64,000 bases of DNA from Chryseobacterium panacisoli (GCF_008274625.1 NZ_VTRU01000001.1:1488001-1552000); one strand, 5' to 3'. Shown: positions 44,051 through 52,250, numbered from the stretch's first letter. The notes: a model not told the origin generated them from the sequence alone. A program made the numbers and translations.

Positions 44051-44455
44051 CTAGCTCATTGGCCAAAGTCCGTCATAAGATGAGTTTCCATATGTAATGC
44101 TTTCTGCACTTACTACAAAACTGATCAGCATATTGTTGCTGTCCACTGCATCAAAGTCTACTTCATGCTGGATAACATATCCGTTTTCCCACTTCAAAGA
44201 GATCAGTGTTCCTTCTTCGTGAGATTTATTGAAGTTTATTTCTCCGTTTGTAGGTTTATATTTACTGTTCAGTAAACTTTCTAAAACATCAGATTTTTCT
44301 GTTGCTTCAATGGTTACTTTAATCAATGCGTTTGACGGATCAGATGCTACACGTCCTGAAATGTCTGTAGATCTTGATACACTGTAGTTAAGCTTTAATA
44401 ACTTTTGACCTTCTCCTCCATTGAATTTTAAGATTCCTCTTGAATTTCCTGCCAT
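44051..44455 (-). CDS. tssD: Hcp/TssD, T6SS tube protein
   Basis: 134 aa. The Bacteroidetes-type Hcp (TssD) pattern is seen: RGILKFNGGEGQKLLKLNYS, SRSTDISGRVASDPSNALI, SHEEGTLISLKWENGYVIQH and the end SFVVSAESITYG. It forms hexameric rings of the inner tube. It is the first gene of the cassette, with an exact TAnnTTTG -7 element upstream and a hairpin downstream. No sheath (tssB/C), baseplate or ATPase gene occurs in the window, so the rest of the machine must lie elsewhere. Confidence 0.93.
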   Translation of the reverse strand: MAGNSRGILKFNGGEGQKLLKLNYSVSRSTDISGRVASDPSNALIKVTIEATEKSDVLESLLNSKYKPTNGEINFNKSHEEGTLISLKWENGYVIQHEVDFDAVDSNNMLISFVVSAESITYGNSSYDGLWPMS

Positions 44456-44507
44456 ATTCTTAAATTTTAATCATTAACAACTGTTCCCAGATATAGGATT
44501 TATATAA

Positions 44508-44515
44508 CAAAGATA
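44508..44515 (-). promoter_or_regulatory. -7 element of hcp
   Basis: TATCTTTG on the minus strand is an exact TAnnTTTG match, about 50 nt before the hcp ATG. No TTTG at 19-21 nt. Confidence 0.55.
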
Positions 44516-44743
44516 GACTTCATGTTCTAATTTAAAAAGTTTTTGCAGCACTGTTTCATAAATTGTAGTAGTTCTACGACATTTATCATATTTTGAATTA
44601 AAAATAAATTTTAGAATTTTAAACTAAATTACTTTATTTTTTATTGAAATTTTTCTACAAAACCCTTTATAACACCACATGCAAAGGAAACCAAAAACAA
44701 CCACTTTATTCAATATCAATCATTTAGTATTTTTCTGGTAAAA

Positions 44744-45022
44744 TCAATAATGCTTATATCCATACCCAATTACCATAATAATAAGGTTAATGATTACCAG
44801 GCCCATTAAAATATTGCTGTATTTTCTTTTTTTGTCGATAAAGCTCAGGCCCAGAGTAAAAAAGAAAAGCAATAAGGTATATACGGCAGGATACATTTGA
44901 AAAGCTTCAGAAAATTTCCCTTCAAATACCAATACAATTGCTCTCTGGGCTCCGCATCCCAGACATTCCACTCCAAGGAATCTTTTGCTGGGGCAGGTAA
45001 GCATGAAGTCTTCGATATCCAT
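44744..45022 (-). CDS. DUF2752 membrane protein
   Basis: 92 aa. Conserved cysteine motif CPSKRFLGVECLGCGAQRA (C10, C20, C23) and two membrane segments (about 42-59 and 70-87), the DUF2752 signature. The function is unknown; relatives occur near diverse genes. It begins 29 nt after the stop of the old yellow enzyme gene upstream on the same strand, so the two may be cotranscribed. Confidence 0.88.
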   Translation of the reverse strand: MDIEDFMLTCPSKRFLGVECLGCGAQRAIVLVFEGKFSEAFQMYPAVYTLLLFFFTLGLSFIDKKRKYSNILMGLVIINLIIMVIGYGYKHY

Positions 45023-45051
45023 TTCTTAGTTTTTTATGAGTTTCTCATGAT

Positions 45052-46104
45052 CTAAGAAGAGATTTTGGCTCTGTTATACTGATGGGGGAAAAAGCAATCT
45101 TCTTTCATTTCAAAAGACCCTTGAACAGCAATATATGGATTTCTAAGAATCTCTCTTGCCACAAAAACAAGGTCTGCATCGCCTTTCTGAAGAATTTCCT
45201 CAGCCTGCTCCACTTTGGTTATCAATCCTACTGCTCCTGTCTTTACACCTGCTTCATTTCTCACCTGTGATGAAAAAGGAACCTGATAGCCATCGAAAAC
45301 CGAAATTTTTGCGCCATGGATATTGCCTCCGCTGGATACATCAACAAGGTCTACAGCATGTTCTTTTAAAATTTTTGCCAGCTCTACACTGCTCTGGATG
45401 TCCCAGCCGTTCTCAGCATATTCCGTTCCGGAAATTCTTACAAAAAGGGCTGTATTTTCATTCAGTTCTTCATTAACAGCATCTACAATCTCAATCAAAA
45501 ACCTGATTCTGTTTTCAAAACTTCCTCCATATTCGTCTGTTCTGATATTGGAAAGAGGTGACAGAAACTGATGGATCAGATATCCGTGTGCCCCATGAAT
45601 TTCAACAACATCAAAACCTGCTTCTACAGCTCTTCTTGCCGCTTTTTTAAAATTCTGAACCTGCTCCTTTACCTCATCTGTAGTAAGCGTATGTGGAATT
45701 CTTTCCGTCGGATGATACGGAATAGGGCTTGGTGCAACGGTTTCCCAGCCTTCTTCAATAGAGATCTGCAGGTTATTCCATGTTGAGCCTTTCCTTCCGG
45801 CATGAGCCAGCTGAATTCCTATCTTGCTTTCGGAGTTTTTATGGACAAAATCCACAATCTTTTGTAATTTTTCAGCTTGTTCATCATTCCAGATTCCCAT
45901 GCAGTGATTGGTAATTCTTCCTTTAGGTTCTACTCCGGTAGCCTCTACAATCAACAGACCTGTACCGCCTTGTGATCTGCTTCCGTAGTGTACGAAATGG
46001 AAATCATTGGCCATTCCGTTTTCACATGAATACATGCACATGGGAGACATTACCCATCTGTTTTTTAACTCTACATTCCTGAATTTTATTGGTGTATATA
46101 ACAT
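45052..46104 (-). CDS. namA: NADH:flavin oxidoreductase, old yellow enzyme (YqjM class)
   Basis: 350 aa. FMN-dependent ene-reductase: PMCMYSCENG (C23, the YqjM redox-tuning cysteine), QLAHAGRKGS, the substrate-binding pair in EIHGAHGYLIHQFLSP, and NIRTDEYGGSFENRIRF. It reduces activated C=C bonds with NAD(P)H. The length and the GRKGS/EIHGAHGYL motifs match the YqjM/NamA class. Confidence 0.93.
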   Translation of the reverse strand: MLYTPIKFRNVELKNRWVMSPMCMYSCENGMANDFHFVHYGSRSQGGTGLLIVEATGVEPKGRITNHCMGIWNDEQAEKLQKIVDFVHKNSESKIGIQLAHAGRKGSTWNNLQISIEEGWETVAPSPIPYHPTERIPHTLTTDEVKEQVQNFKKAARRAVEAGFDVVEIHGAHGYLIHQFLSPLSNIRTDEYGGSFENRIRFLIEIVDAVNEELNENTALFVRISGTEYAENGWDIQSSVELAKILKEHAVDLVDVSSGGNIHGAKISVFDGYQVPFSSQVRNEAGVKTGAVGLITKVEQAEEILQKGDADLVFVAREILRNPYIAVQGSFEMKEDCFFPHQYNRAKISS

Positions 46105-46205
46105 GGTATCTTTTTAAAAAAATTGAACTTTTTAACGGAAGAATAAAATATTGCCCACCTCATTAAAAAGAACTACTTTTACCCCCCTTTTTTAGTTGAC
46201 AATAT

Positions 46206-46688
46206 ATGAAAAAAGACCTACAGATCAGTTACGAATATTTTAAAAACAGCAGTGAACTGAGCGATATAGAAAATACATTATTTGAAAGAGCCAAGGAGGC
46301 CCGTGAGAATGCTTATGCACCTTACTCCCAGTTTTTAGTAGGATGTTCTGTGTTATTGGAAAACGGAGAAATCTACTCCGGGAACAATCAGGAAAATGCA
46401 GCCTACCCGTCCGGACTCTGCGCAGAAAGAACTACTGTTTTTTGGGTAGCCGCCAACTTTCCGAATGTGAAAATAAAAAAGATCTTTGTGGTAGGAGGTC
46501 CTAAAGAATTTCATAAAAAAAATCCTCCGATTCCTCCTTGTGGAGCGTGCCGCCAGAGTTTGATAGAGTATGAAACCAAACAAAACGAAGATATCGACCT
46601 TTATTTCTCCAGTATGAATGAGGAGGTTGTAAAAGTGCAGGCAGTGAAGGATCTGCTGCCTTTTTATTTTGATTCTTCGTTTTTGTAA
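46206..46688 (+). CDS. cdd: Cytidine deaminase
   Basis: 160 aa. Zinc site C72-A-E74 in SGLCAERTTV and C112/C115 in PPCGACRQSL; N-terminal APYSQFLVGCSVLLENGEIY binds the nucleoside. It deaminates cytidine and deoxycytidine for pyrimidine salvage. It is divergent from the old yellow enzyme gene and converges with the barstar gene across a shared hairpin. Confidence 0.95.
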   Translation: MKKDLQISYEYFKNSSELSDIENTLFERAKEARENAYAPYSQFLVGCSVLLENGEIYSGNNQENAAYPSGLCAERTTVFWVAANFPNVKIKKIFVVGGPKEFHKKNPPIPPCGACRQSLIEYETKQNEDIDLYFSSMNEEVVKVQAVKDLLPFYFDSSFL

Positions 46689-46790
46689 GACAAATTGAAA
46701 AGGTAAGTTTGCAAAATGCAAGATTTTCACACCATGTCAAGGTTTAAGCCTTGATATAATGTGATAACAACAAACTTCACCTTTCAGTAT

Positions 46791-46828
46791 AAAAAAGGCT
46801 GTCTCAAAATTTGAAACAGCCTTTTTTT
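46791..46828. terminator. Bidirectional terminator between cdd and barstar
   Basis: AAAAGGCTGT and ACAGCCTTTT, with additional pairing in TCAAA/TTTGA, form a long stem flanked by A and T runs. It serves the converging genes on both strands. Confidence 0.88.
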
Positions 46829-46833
46829 ATCTT

Positions 46834-47145
46834 TTATTCTTCAGATTCTACATCTTCATCCTCATCGTCTTCATACTGCTCAAGATAGTAGCTAAAGCTA
46901 AAGTCTTCCACTTCATCTTCGGCATCTTCCAGAGTAGTCAGCAGGTCTTCAAAAATCTCAAGCTGATCTACAGTCATGTTTACGAATTCCAGGTGGAGCG
47001 GCATTTCCAGATCTCCGGTAATGGTATCAAAAAGTGCATCAAGATTATCACCAAAATGTTCAGGAAGCTGAATTTTTTCCTTTAACTGAGCGTAAAAATC
47101 TTCATAGTCACCTATGTCTGTAAAATCTATATATACTGTCTTCAT
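46834..47145 (-). CDS. Barstar-family ribonuclease inhibitor
   Basis: 103 aa. It begins MKTVYIDFTDIGDYEDFYAQ and has the barstar core QLPEHFGDNLDALFDTITG, in which D36 and D40 occupy the positions of barstar D35 and D39 that plug the barnase active site. The C-terminal 20 residues are acidic. It should neutralise the barnase-like RNase encoded 551 nt upstream on the same strand; the GIY-YIG element lies between them. Confidence 0.9.
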   Translation of the reverse strand: MKTVYIDFTDIGDYEDFYAQLKEKIQLPEHFGDNLDALFDTITGDLEMPLHLEFVNMTVDQLEIFEDLLTTLEDAEDEVEDFSFSYYLEQYEDDEDEDVESEE

Positions 47146-47288
47146 ATTGAACTAAATTTCCAATTTTTATTGATTAAAAAAGTTTTGCATTTTTTGCAGA
47201 AATCCGTTTCTTTATTAGAACATCTATCTCTGTGCAAATATTTTTCAAAATTAATATTTATAATAATTTAAATGCAAATTATACACTG

Positions 47289-47322
47289 GTCATTGCGAGG
47301 AACGAAGTGACGAAGCAATCTC
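47289..47322 (+). repeat. 34-bp inverted repeat, left end
   Basis: Starts GTCATTGCGAGGAACG and ends GACGAAGCAATCTC. It matches the right end with 32 of 34 positions. Its last bases form part of the nuclease stop codon. Confidence 0.9.
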
Positions 47323-47629
47323 AAAAAACATCTAAAATATGTTTGATATCATCCGTAAGATCTTTCCAATCAGGATTTATACTTTCAATTAAGTCTAACT
47401 TCTTTTGTCTTGAACCGGCCTTTATTTGTTTTTCTCTAGTTATAGCGTCACCTATTTCCTGAAAAGCTTCCCAATATACCAAAATATATAAATTATATCT
47501 CGAGGTAAAGCTTTGTGAATAATATGATTCTTTATGTTGTTGAACACGTTTTGGCAAATTTGAAGTAACTCCTGTATAAAGAGTTGTGTGATTTTTGTTC
47601 GTCATGATGTAGACAAAACCTGCTTTCAC
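47321..47629 (-). CDS. GIY-YIG nuclease
   Basis: 102 aa. The GIY part is FVYIM (Y7), the YIG part LYTGVT (Y18, G20). The catalytic arginine region is LPKRVQQHK (R28) and the metal-binding glutamate is in AITREKQIKAG (E66). It is a stand-alone nuclease domain, like the YhbQ group and like homing-type GIY-YIG proteins. It should nick or cut DNA. It lies within a pair of inverted repeats and between barnase and barstar genes, on the same strand as both. Confidence 0.92.
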   Translation of the reverse strand: MKAGFVYIMTNKNHTTLYTGVTSNLPKRVQQHKESYYSQSFTSRYNLYILVYWEAFQEIGDAITREKQIKAGSRQKKLDLIESINPDWKDLTDDIKHILDVF

Positions 47630-47645
47630 CTGTGTTTATCTTTTA

Positions 47646-47679
47646 GAGATTGCTTCGTCACTGCGTTCCTCACAATGAC
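47646..47679 (-). repeat. 34-bp inverted repeat, right end
   Basis: Starts GAGATTGCTTCGTC on the plus strand and is the reverse complement of the left end apart from two positions. It ends 17 nt before the barnase-like gene's stop codon. Confidence 0.9.
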
Positions 47680-47696
47680 AATTTGTTATTTACACA

Positions 47697-48215
47697 TTAT
47701 TGTTTCTCAAAGCTCTTATAATGGTTTTTGGTAAGGTATACGTCTTCATTTTGAGTATAAATGATACGATCAGCATTTCTTCCGCCACAATGATAGTTTA
47801 CATCGGCTTCAAAGTATTTTTCTCCATCTGGCAAACGTCCTTCTCTGTTTCCGAATTTATCTCCGCCAATAGCTTTTCCGGGAAGTACGTCACAAAGGTT
47901 TCCCTGGGAAGGATTCCATCCTTGTTTTCTGGCTTCATTTTTAGTGATATAATAATCCGGCAGCTTATGATTCTGTTTCACGTAGCTGATCACCGTCTTT
48001 TCTTCTGTCAGCTGATCAATGGAAACCTGAGTGGATGAAGTTCCGGTATTGTATTGATTTTCCGAAGAAGCACTGCCATAATTCACGGTTTCCTTTTTTA
48101 CCGGATCCGGCTGACTTTTTTTATCTGCAATAAAATTGTTGTAGATATACATTACAGACATTCCGAAAAGAAGCCCGAGGCATATAAAAAATAGGGATCT
48201 TATTTTACCGTTCAT
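47697..48215 (-). CDS. Barnase-like secreted ribonuclease
   Basis: 172 aa. An N-terminal membrane/signal segment (7-25) and a Ser/Thr-rich linker precede a barnase-type RNase domain (about 66-172): YYITKNEARKQGWNPSQGN, LPGKAIGGDKFGNREG, FEADVNYHCGGRNADRIIY, LTKNHYKSFEK. The catalytic Glu, Arg and His correspond to E136, R150 and H165. Two cysteines (C108, C143) could form a disulfide that barnase lacks. It degrades RNA in a competitor or in the medium; barstar protects the producer. The barstar gene lies downstream, beyond the GIY-YIG element. Confidence 0.93.
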   Translation of the reverse strand: MNGKIRSLFFICLGLLFGMSVMYIYNNFIADKKSQPDPVKKETVNYGSASSENQYNTGTSSTQVSIDQLTEEKTVISYVKQNHKLPDYYITKNEARKQGWNPSQGNLCDVLPGKAIGGDKFGNREGRLPDGEKYFEADVNYHCGGRNADRIIYTQNEDVYLTKNHYKSFEKQ

Positions 48216-48304
48216 AACAATAGTTGTTTAAATGTGACAATTTACCCATCAGGCAGCGCATCGTTTATTGCTAAATGATGACACTGCTGAACTGGTACAT
48301 TTTA

Positions 48305-49096
48305 TTATGCTCTCCATTCTTCAGGAATATCACAAACCGGAATAGGATCCATTTTATGTTTGGCAGCTTTATGCATTCTGTCAAAAATCTGGAATACTTC
48401 CTTATCTCTTCCTTCGTAGTCATCAGCCGTTTTTGTTCCGTATTCTTTCTGGATTTTTTCCAGTTCCGGATAAGTAGCCCCAATCTGCTGTTCGTCCGTT
48501 CTGTCTACATCCCAGAGTCCGTCTGTAGGAATAGCCTCCTGAATGCTTTTGATTAAATTCAATCCTTTGGCAAGCTTATATACTTCAGTTTTATAAAGAT
48601 CAGCAATTGGAGAGACATCTACTCCGCCATCTCCATATTTTGTATAAAACCCTATTCCGAAATCTTCTACTTTATTCCCGGTTCCACATACCAAAAGACC
48701 GTTCAGCTGTCCGTAATAGTAAAGGGTAAGCATTCTCAGGCGGGCTCTTGTATTGGCAAAAGCAAGTTTCTCGTTAGGAAACAGATCATCTTTTACATCG
48801 AAAGTTTTGTACAGTTCCTCAAAGGCAGGTGTAAGATCTACAGACATTGTTTCCACATTGGGGAATCTGGATTTAAGGTCATTCATATGATCCTGCGCAC
48901 GGCCTACCTGATCGGCTTTCTGACGGATTGGCATTTCGATCAGTAATGTTTTCAAGCCTGTCATTGCTGCCAATGTAGAAACCACTCCTGAATCTACGCC
49001 TCCTGAAACTCCAATTACATATCCGTTCACTCTGGCTTTTGTGGCATAATCTTTTAACCAGCTTACAATATGATCTATTACTTTTTGTGTCTGCAT
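48305..49096 (-). CDS. nadE: NAD synthetase
   Basis: 263 aa. The PP-loop ATPase motif is VIGVSGGVDSGVVSTL (around 28-43), with the later GTGNKVEDFGIGFYTKYGDGGVDVSPIADLYKTEV characteristic of NadE. It amidates nicotinate adenine dinucleotide to NAD. It lacks the nitrilase/glutaminase domain, so it is the ammonia-dependent type. It lies 12 nt after an acetyltransferase gene on the same strand. Confidence 0.95.
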   Translation of the reverse strand: MQTQKVIDHIVSWLKDYATKARVNGYVIGVSGGVDSGVVSTLAAMTGLKTLLIEMPIRQKADQVGRAQDHMNDLKSRFPNVETMSVDLTPAFEELYKTFDVKDDLFPNEKLAFANTRARLRMLTLYYYGQLNGLLVCGTGNKVEDFGIGFYTKYGDGGVDVSPIADLYKTEVYKLAKGLNLIKSIQEAIPTDGLWDVDRTDEQQIGATYPELEKIQKEYGTKTADDYEGRDKEVFQIFDRMHKAAKHKMDPIPVCDIPEEWRA

Positions 49097-49108
49097 CGTT
49101 TATTTTTT

Positions 49109-49639
49109 TTAGTCTATTCCAAATTCCTGAGGGTATTTCACCACTCCTTTTTTATTTTTTAATCCGTCTTTTACCAATTCTACAGCCATCCCGTTTTCTT
49201 CCGGAATATCGAATGGAAAAGAAATCCCAAAATTACTTGTTTTTTTGTAACCAAAGCGCGGATAATAATTTTCATGTCCGACAAGTATTACAGATTCATA
49301 TCCCAATTCCTTGGCAATATGATGTCCCTGCGAAATCAATTTCCCTCCTATTCCCTGATTTTGAAATTCAGGTTTTACAGAGACAGGAGCCAATGCAAGA
49401 GATCGGAAAGATTCTCCGTCACCTTCAATAGTAATTTTTGTAAACAGAATATGTCCTGCAATTTCACCATTTTCATCTTCTGCCACTAATGACAATTCCG
49501 GAATAAAAGCATCAGATAACCTCAGCTTTTCAACAAGAAACTGTTCCTGATGATCGCTGTGTTCCATATCCCTGAAAGCTTCCTCTACAAGATAGAAAAC
49601 TTTTTCATGGTCTTTTTCTTCTTCTCTTCTAATGGTCAT
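49109..49639 (-). CDS. GNAT family N-acetyltransferase
   Basis: 176 aa from MTIRREEEKDHEK. The acetyl-CoA-binding motif is VSVKPEFQNQGIGGKLISQG. Other features include GHILFTKITIEGDGE and GHENYYPRFGYKK, a layout seen in YhbS-like N-acetyltransferases. The substrate is unknown. Its start overlaps the end of the next acetyltransferase gene upstream by 11 nt, so the two are translated together. Confidence 0.85.
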   Translation of the reverse strand: MTIRREEEKDHEKVFYLVEEAFRDMEHSDHQEQFLVEKLRLSDAFIPELSLVAEDENGEIAGHILFTKITIEGDGESFRSLALAPVSVKPEFQNQGIGGKLISQGHHIAKELGYESVILVGHENYYPRFGYKKTSNFGISFPFDIPEENGMAVELVKDGLKNKKGVVKYPQEFGID

Positions 49640-50165
49640 TACTTTTATATTTTTCACGTTTCAGTTCGTACCAGAAACAGATTCCGTCCGGTTCTTCAAA
49701 TTCACTGGTTTTTTCGAATCCTAATTTTCTTAAAATATGATTTGAAACCTCATGTTCAGAATGAGCGTAGGCATAGATAACCTCTGCATTCAGGTCATTA
49801 AAACCATAATCCAGAGAAGCTATTCCGGCTTCTACAGCATACCCTTTACCCCATGATTCCGGCAGAAAACGATATCCCAGCTCCAAAACATTTTGGTAAC
49901 CATTCGTTTTATGGGTCAGTAATTTCAACCCGCTCCATCCTATCAGCTGACCGCTTTCTTTTTCCACCACTCCAAGTCTTCCCACTCCATTTTCCTCATA
50001 CTGTTTCTGAATCATACTGATAACATTACGGGATTCATTGATATCTGTCAATACCGGCACTCCGATATATTTCATCACTTCCGGATTAGAATCCAAAAGA
50101 AACATACGTTCAGCATCCGTGTCTTCAAGCTTTCTTAAAACCAGTCTTTTTGTTTCTATTTTCAT
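49629..50165 (-). CDS. GNAT acetyltransferase, RimJ/RimL-like
   Basis: 178 aa from MKIETKRLVLRKLEDTDAE. Features are ERMFLLDSNPEVMKYIG, GWSGLKLL, ELGYRFLPESWGKGYAVEAG (CoA loop), and HEVSNHILRKLGFEKTSEF, as in ribosomal-protein alanine acetyltransferases (RimJ/RimL group). The substrate is uncertain. Confidence 0.88.
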   Translation of the reverse strand: MKIETKRLVLRKLEDTDAERMFLLDSNPEVMKYIGVPVLTDINESRNVISMIQKQYEENGVGRLGVVEKESGQLIGWSGLKLLTHKTNGYQNVLELGYRFLPESWGKGYAVEAGIASLDYGFNDLNAEVIYAYAHSEHEVSNHILRKLGFEKTSEFEEPDGICFWYELKREKYKSNDH

Positions 50166-50177
50166 AATCATTAGTTT

Positions 50178-50816
50178 TTATTCTCCTGCTCCAAAAATGG
50201 TGACATCTGTTTTCGTCCCTTTTTTGATATCCGTTTCATGTATTTTATTTCCCATTACGTTCAGGGTTTGCAAAGCCAGGTTTCCGGAAATATCAATTTT
50301 CTGTAGCTTATTATGTTCCACATTCAGTTTCCTTAATGCTTTAAACTGTGTCAGGTCAATTGTTTTTAATTGATTTAAAGATAATGTTAATTGGTCAATT
50401 TTGGGAATTCCTGTCAGCGAAATACTTCCCAACAGGTTATTATCCAGATATAAAGAACTTACATTTTTCAGGTTTTCCGCTTTGAATGAAGATATTTTAC
50501 ATCCTGTACAGGAAAACAATTCCAGTTGATCCAAGTTGTTGAGTACAATATTCGGAATCGCATTATCATCCAGAATAATCATTTTTACATTTTTAAAAAA
50601 GTGCAGATCATCTGTGGAAGTAATTCCTTTCTGAACAAGAAATAAATTTGTAATCATCCCGGCTTCCGGAGGTTCAAGTATTCCGTTTTTATTCAGATCG
50701 AAATTTTCAAGTACTGCTTTTTCAAAGTTTTTATCTTTAAATTCAAGCTTTTGCCCATAGAAAAAAGAAAGTCCCAAAATAAGGCAAAGGGTCGTAATTA
50801 TTTTAATTTTCATCAT
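50178..50816 (-). CDS. Secreted leucine-rich-repeat protein
   Basis: 212 aa. A signal peptide (about 1-21, ending FFYGQ) is followed by an EF-hand-like DLNKNGILEPPEAG and at least five leucine-rich repeat units (VKMIILDDNAIPNIVLNN, VSSLYLDNNLLGSI, IDQLTLSLNQLKTI, LRKLNVEHNKLQKI, LQTLNVMGNKI). It is exported and probably mediates protein contacts. The ATG is divergent from gldB. Confidence 0.85.
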   Translation of the reverse strand: MMKIKIITTLCLILGLSFFYGQKLEFKDKNFEKAVLENFDLNKNGILEPPEAGMITNLFLVQKGITSTDDLHFFKNVKMIILDDNAIPNIVLNNLDQLELFSCTGCKISSFKAENLKNVSSLYLDNNLLGSISLTGIPKIDQLTLSLNQLKTIDLTQFKALRKLNVEHNKLQKIDISGNLALQTLNVMGNKIHETDIKKGTKTDVTIFGAGE

Positions 50817-50835
50817 AAATTGTGTATTTAATCCT

Positions 50836-50843
50836 TATTTTTG
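50836..50843 (+). promoter_or_regulatory. -7 element of gldB
   Basis: TATTTTTG is an exact TAnnTTTG match, 25 nt before the gldB ATG. Confidence 0.5.
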
Positions 50844-50868
50844 TAAACTTAAATTCCATGTAAAAATA

Positions 50869-51855
50869 ATGAAGATTTTTAGATATATTGCGCTTTCTTC
50901 TATTTTAGCTGCCGGACTTGTTTCCTGCAAAAAAGAAGCTGAAAATCAATGGAAGGTAGAAGTTAAAGAAACTGCCGAAAAAATTGATGTAACAGATATT
51001 TCCAAAGAATTTTACAATCCGAATGTTCCGCTGGAACAGTTTAAAACTCAGTTTCCATGGTTTCAGGGAAGTGTTTCGGATGCAGATTTTGAAAAGAGAA
51101 GAATGGATGCCGAAGAAATCAAAATCTACAAGGAAGCGATAGGAAAGATCAATCAGACTACATTACAAACGGAGCTGAAGAGTTTATTTTCACATATTAA
51201 ATATTACTTTCCTCAATTTAAAAGCCCTAAGGTATATCTATTTTCATCTGCGTTACAGATGATCCAGGATCCGATATTTTATGATCAGAAAGGAAATCTT
51301 CTGTTTATAGATATTACCGGCTTTATGGGAGATGGAAATCCAAATTATAAAGGACTTGAATTATATTTTCAAAAATCAATGAATCCGCAGAATATTGTTC
51401 CTAAAGTATCACAGCTTTTTGCTGAAAATATTGTAACGGAATCTCCGGATCATCAGAAGTTCATTGATCAGATCGTTCTGAACGGAAAAGTAATGATTCT
51501 TCAGGACGCATTTCTTCCTGATACTCCTGATTATCTGAAAATGAATTATACTAAAAAGCAGTATGAATGGGCAACCGCTAATGAAGCCAACATCTGGAAT
51601 TATTTTGTAGAAAGCAACCTGATTTTCGGTGATGATCCAAGATTGGGAGAACGTTTCATATCGCCCGGACCATTCTCAAAATTTTATACGGAGATTGACA
51701 ATGAATCTTCACCACAAATCGGAATTTTTACAGGATGGCAGATCTGTAAGGCCTACCTTAAGGAAAAGCCTGAAACAAAACTTACAGCTTTCCTGAAAAT
51801 GGATGCAACAACCATTTTTAATGAATCCGGCTATAAACCGAAACTTAAACAATAG
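50869..51855 (+). CDS. gldB: Gliding motility lipoprotein GldB
   Basis: 328 aa. The lipobox ends at C20 (AGLVSCKK). The body has GldB features: FPWFQGSVSDADFEKRRMDA, KSPKVYLFSSALQMIQDP, LFIDITGFMGDGNPNYKGLE and FSKFYTEIDNESSPQIGIFT. GldB is needed for gliding and works with the GldKLMN/T9SS machinery at the envelope. It is followed after 29 nt by gldC. The presence of both genes fits the T9SS-exported proteins seen elsewhere in the window. Confidence 0.95.
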   Translation: MKIFRYIALSSILAAGLVSCKKEAENQWKVEVKETAEKIDVTDISKEFYNPNVPLEQFKTQFPWFQGSVSDADFEKRRMDAEEIKIYKEAIGKINQTTLQTELKSLFSHIKYYFPQFKSPKVYLFSSALQMIQDPIFYDQKGNLLFIDITGFMGDGNPNYKGLELYFQKSMNPQNIVPKVSQLFAENIVTESPDHQKFIDQIVLNGKVMILQDAFLPDTPDYLKMNYTKKQYEWATANEANIWNYFVESNLIFGDDPRLGERFISPGPFSKFYTEIDNESSPQIGIFTGWQICKAYLKEKPETKLTAFLKMDATTIFNESGYKPKLKQ

Positions 51856-51884
51856 AAAATTTAGAATTTAGAAAAAATAGAAAA

Positions 51885-52208
51885 ATGAGAAAGACTCAGA
51901 TTACGATAGATGTAGAGCTTGATGAAAATCATGTACCTGAAAATATTACATGGAACGCACAGGATGGAGGTATTGATAAACAAGATACTAAAGCAACCAT
52001 GATTTCTGTATGGGATGATAAGACAAGAGAGGCATTAAGAATTGATCTTTGGACCAAGGAAATGCCTGTAGACCAGATGAAGATGTTTATCCATCAGATT
52101 TTAATATCTTTAGGAAGCACTTATCAGAGAGCGACAGGTGAAGAGGATGTAGCACAGTGGATGGAAGAAATTGCAGAGGAGTTTGCTGTAAAATCTGCCA
52201 TCAAGTAA
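51885..52208 (+). CDS. gldC: Gliding motility protein GldC
   Basis: 107 aa. It starts MRKTQITIDVELDENHVPENI and has ITWNAQDGGI, REALRIDLWTKEMPVDQMK and SLGSTYQRATGEEDVAQWM, matching GldC. It is a small cytoplasmic protein of unclear mechanism required for normal gliding in flavobacteria. It is in operon with gldB. Confidence 0.95.
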   Translation: MRKTQITIDVELDENHVPENITWNAQDGGIDKQDTKATMISVWDDKTREALRIDLWTKEMPVDQMKMFIHQILISLGSTYQRATGEEDVAQWMEEIAEEFAVKSAIK

Positions 52209-52250
52209 AAAAAATAATTGTGATAAGCTGGGACCGTAAGCGGTAAGCTT

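Larger units (their letters stand above)
47289..47679. mobile_element. Putative element: GIY-YIG gene between 34-bp inverted repeats
   Basis: The outer ends 47289-47322 and 47646-47679 are inverted repeats of 34 nt with only two mismatches (ends GTCATTG and GCAATCTC). The 391-nt unit holds one gene, a GIY-YIG nuclease, whose TGA overlaps the left repeat. No target-site duplication was recognised. Mobility is inferred. Confidence 0.7.

Noticed and set aside
47289..47679. A classical insertion sequence with transposase
   Set aside because: The inverted repeats contain only a GIY-YIG nuclease; no DDE, HUH or recombinase motif and no target duplication was seen.
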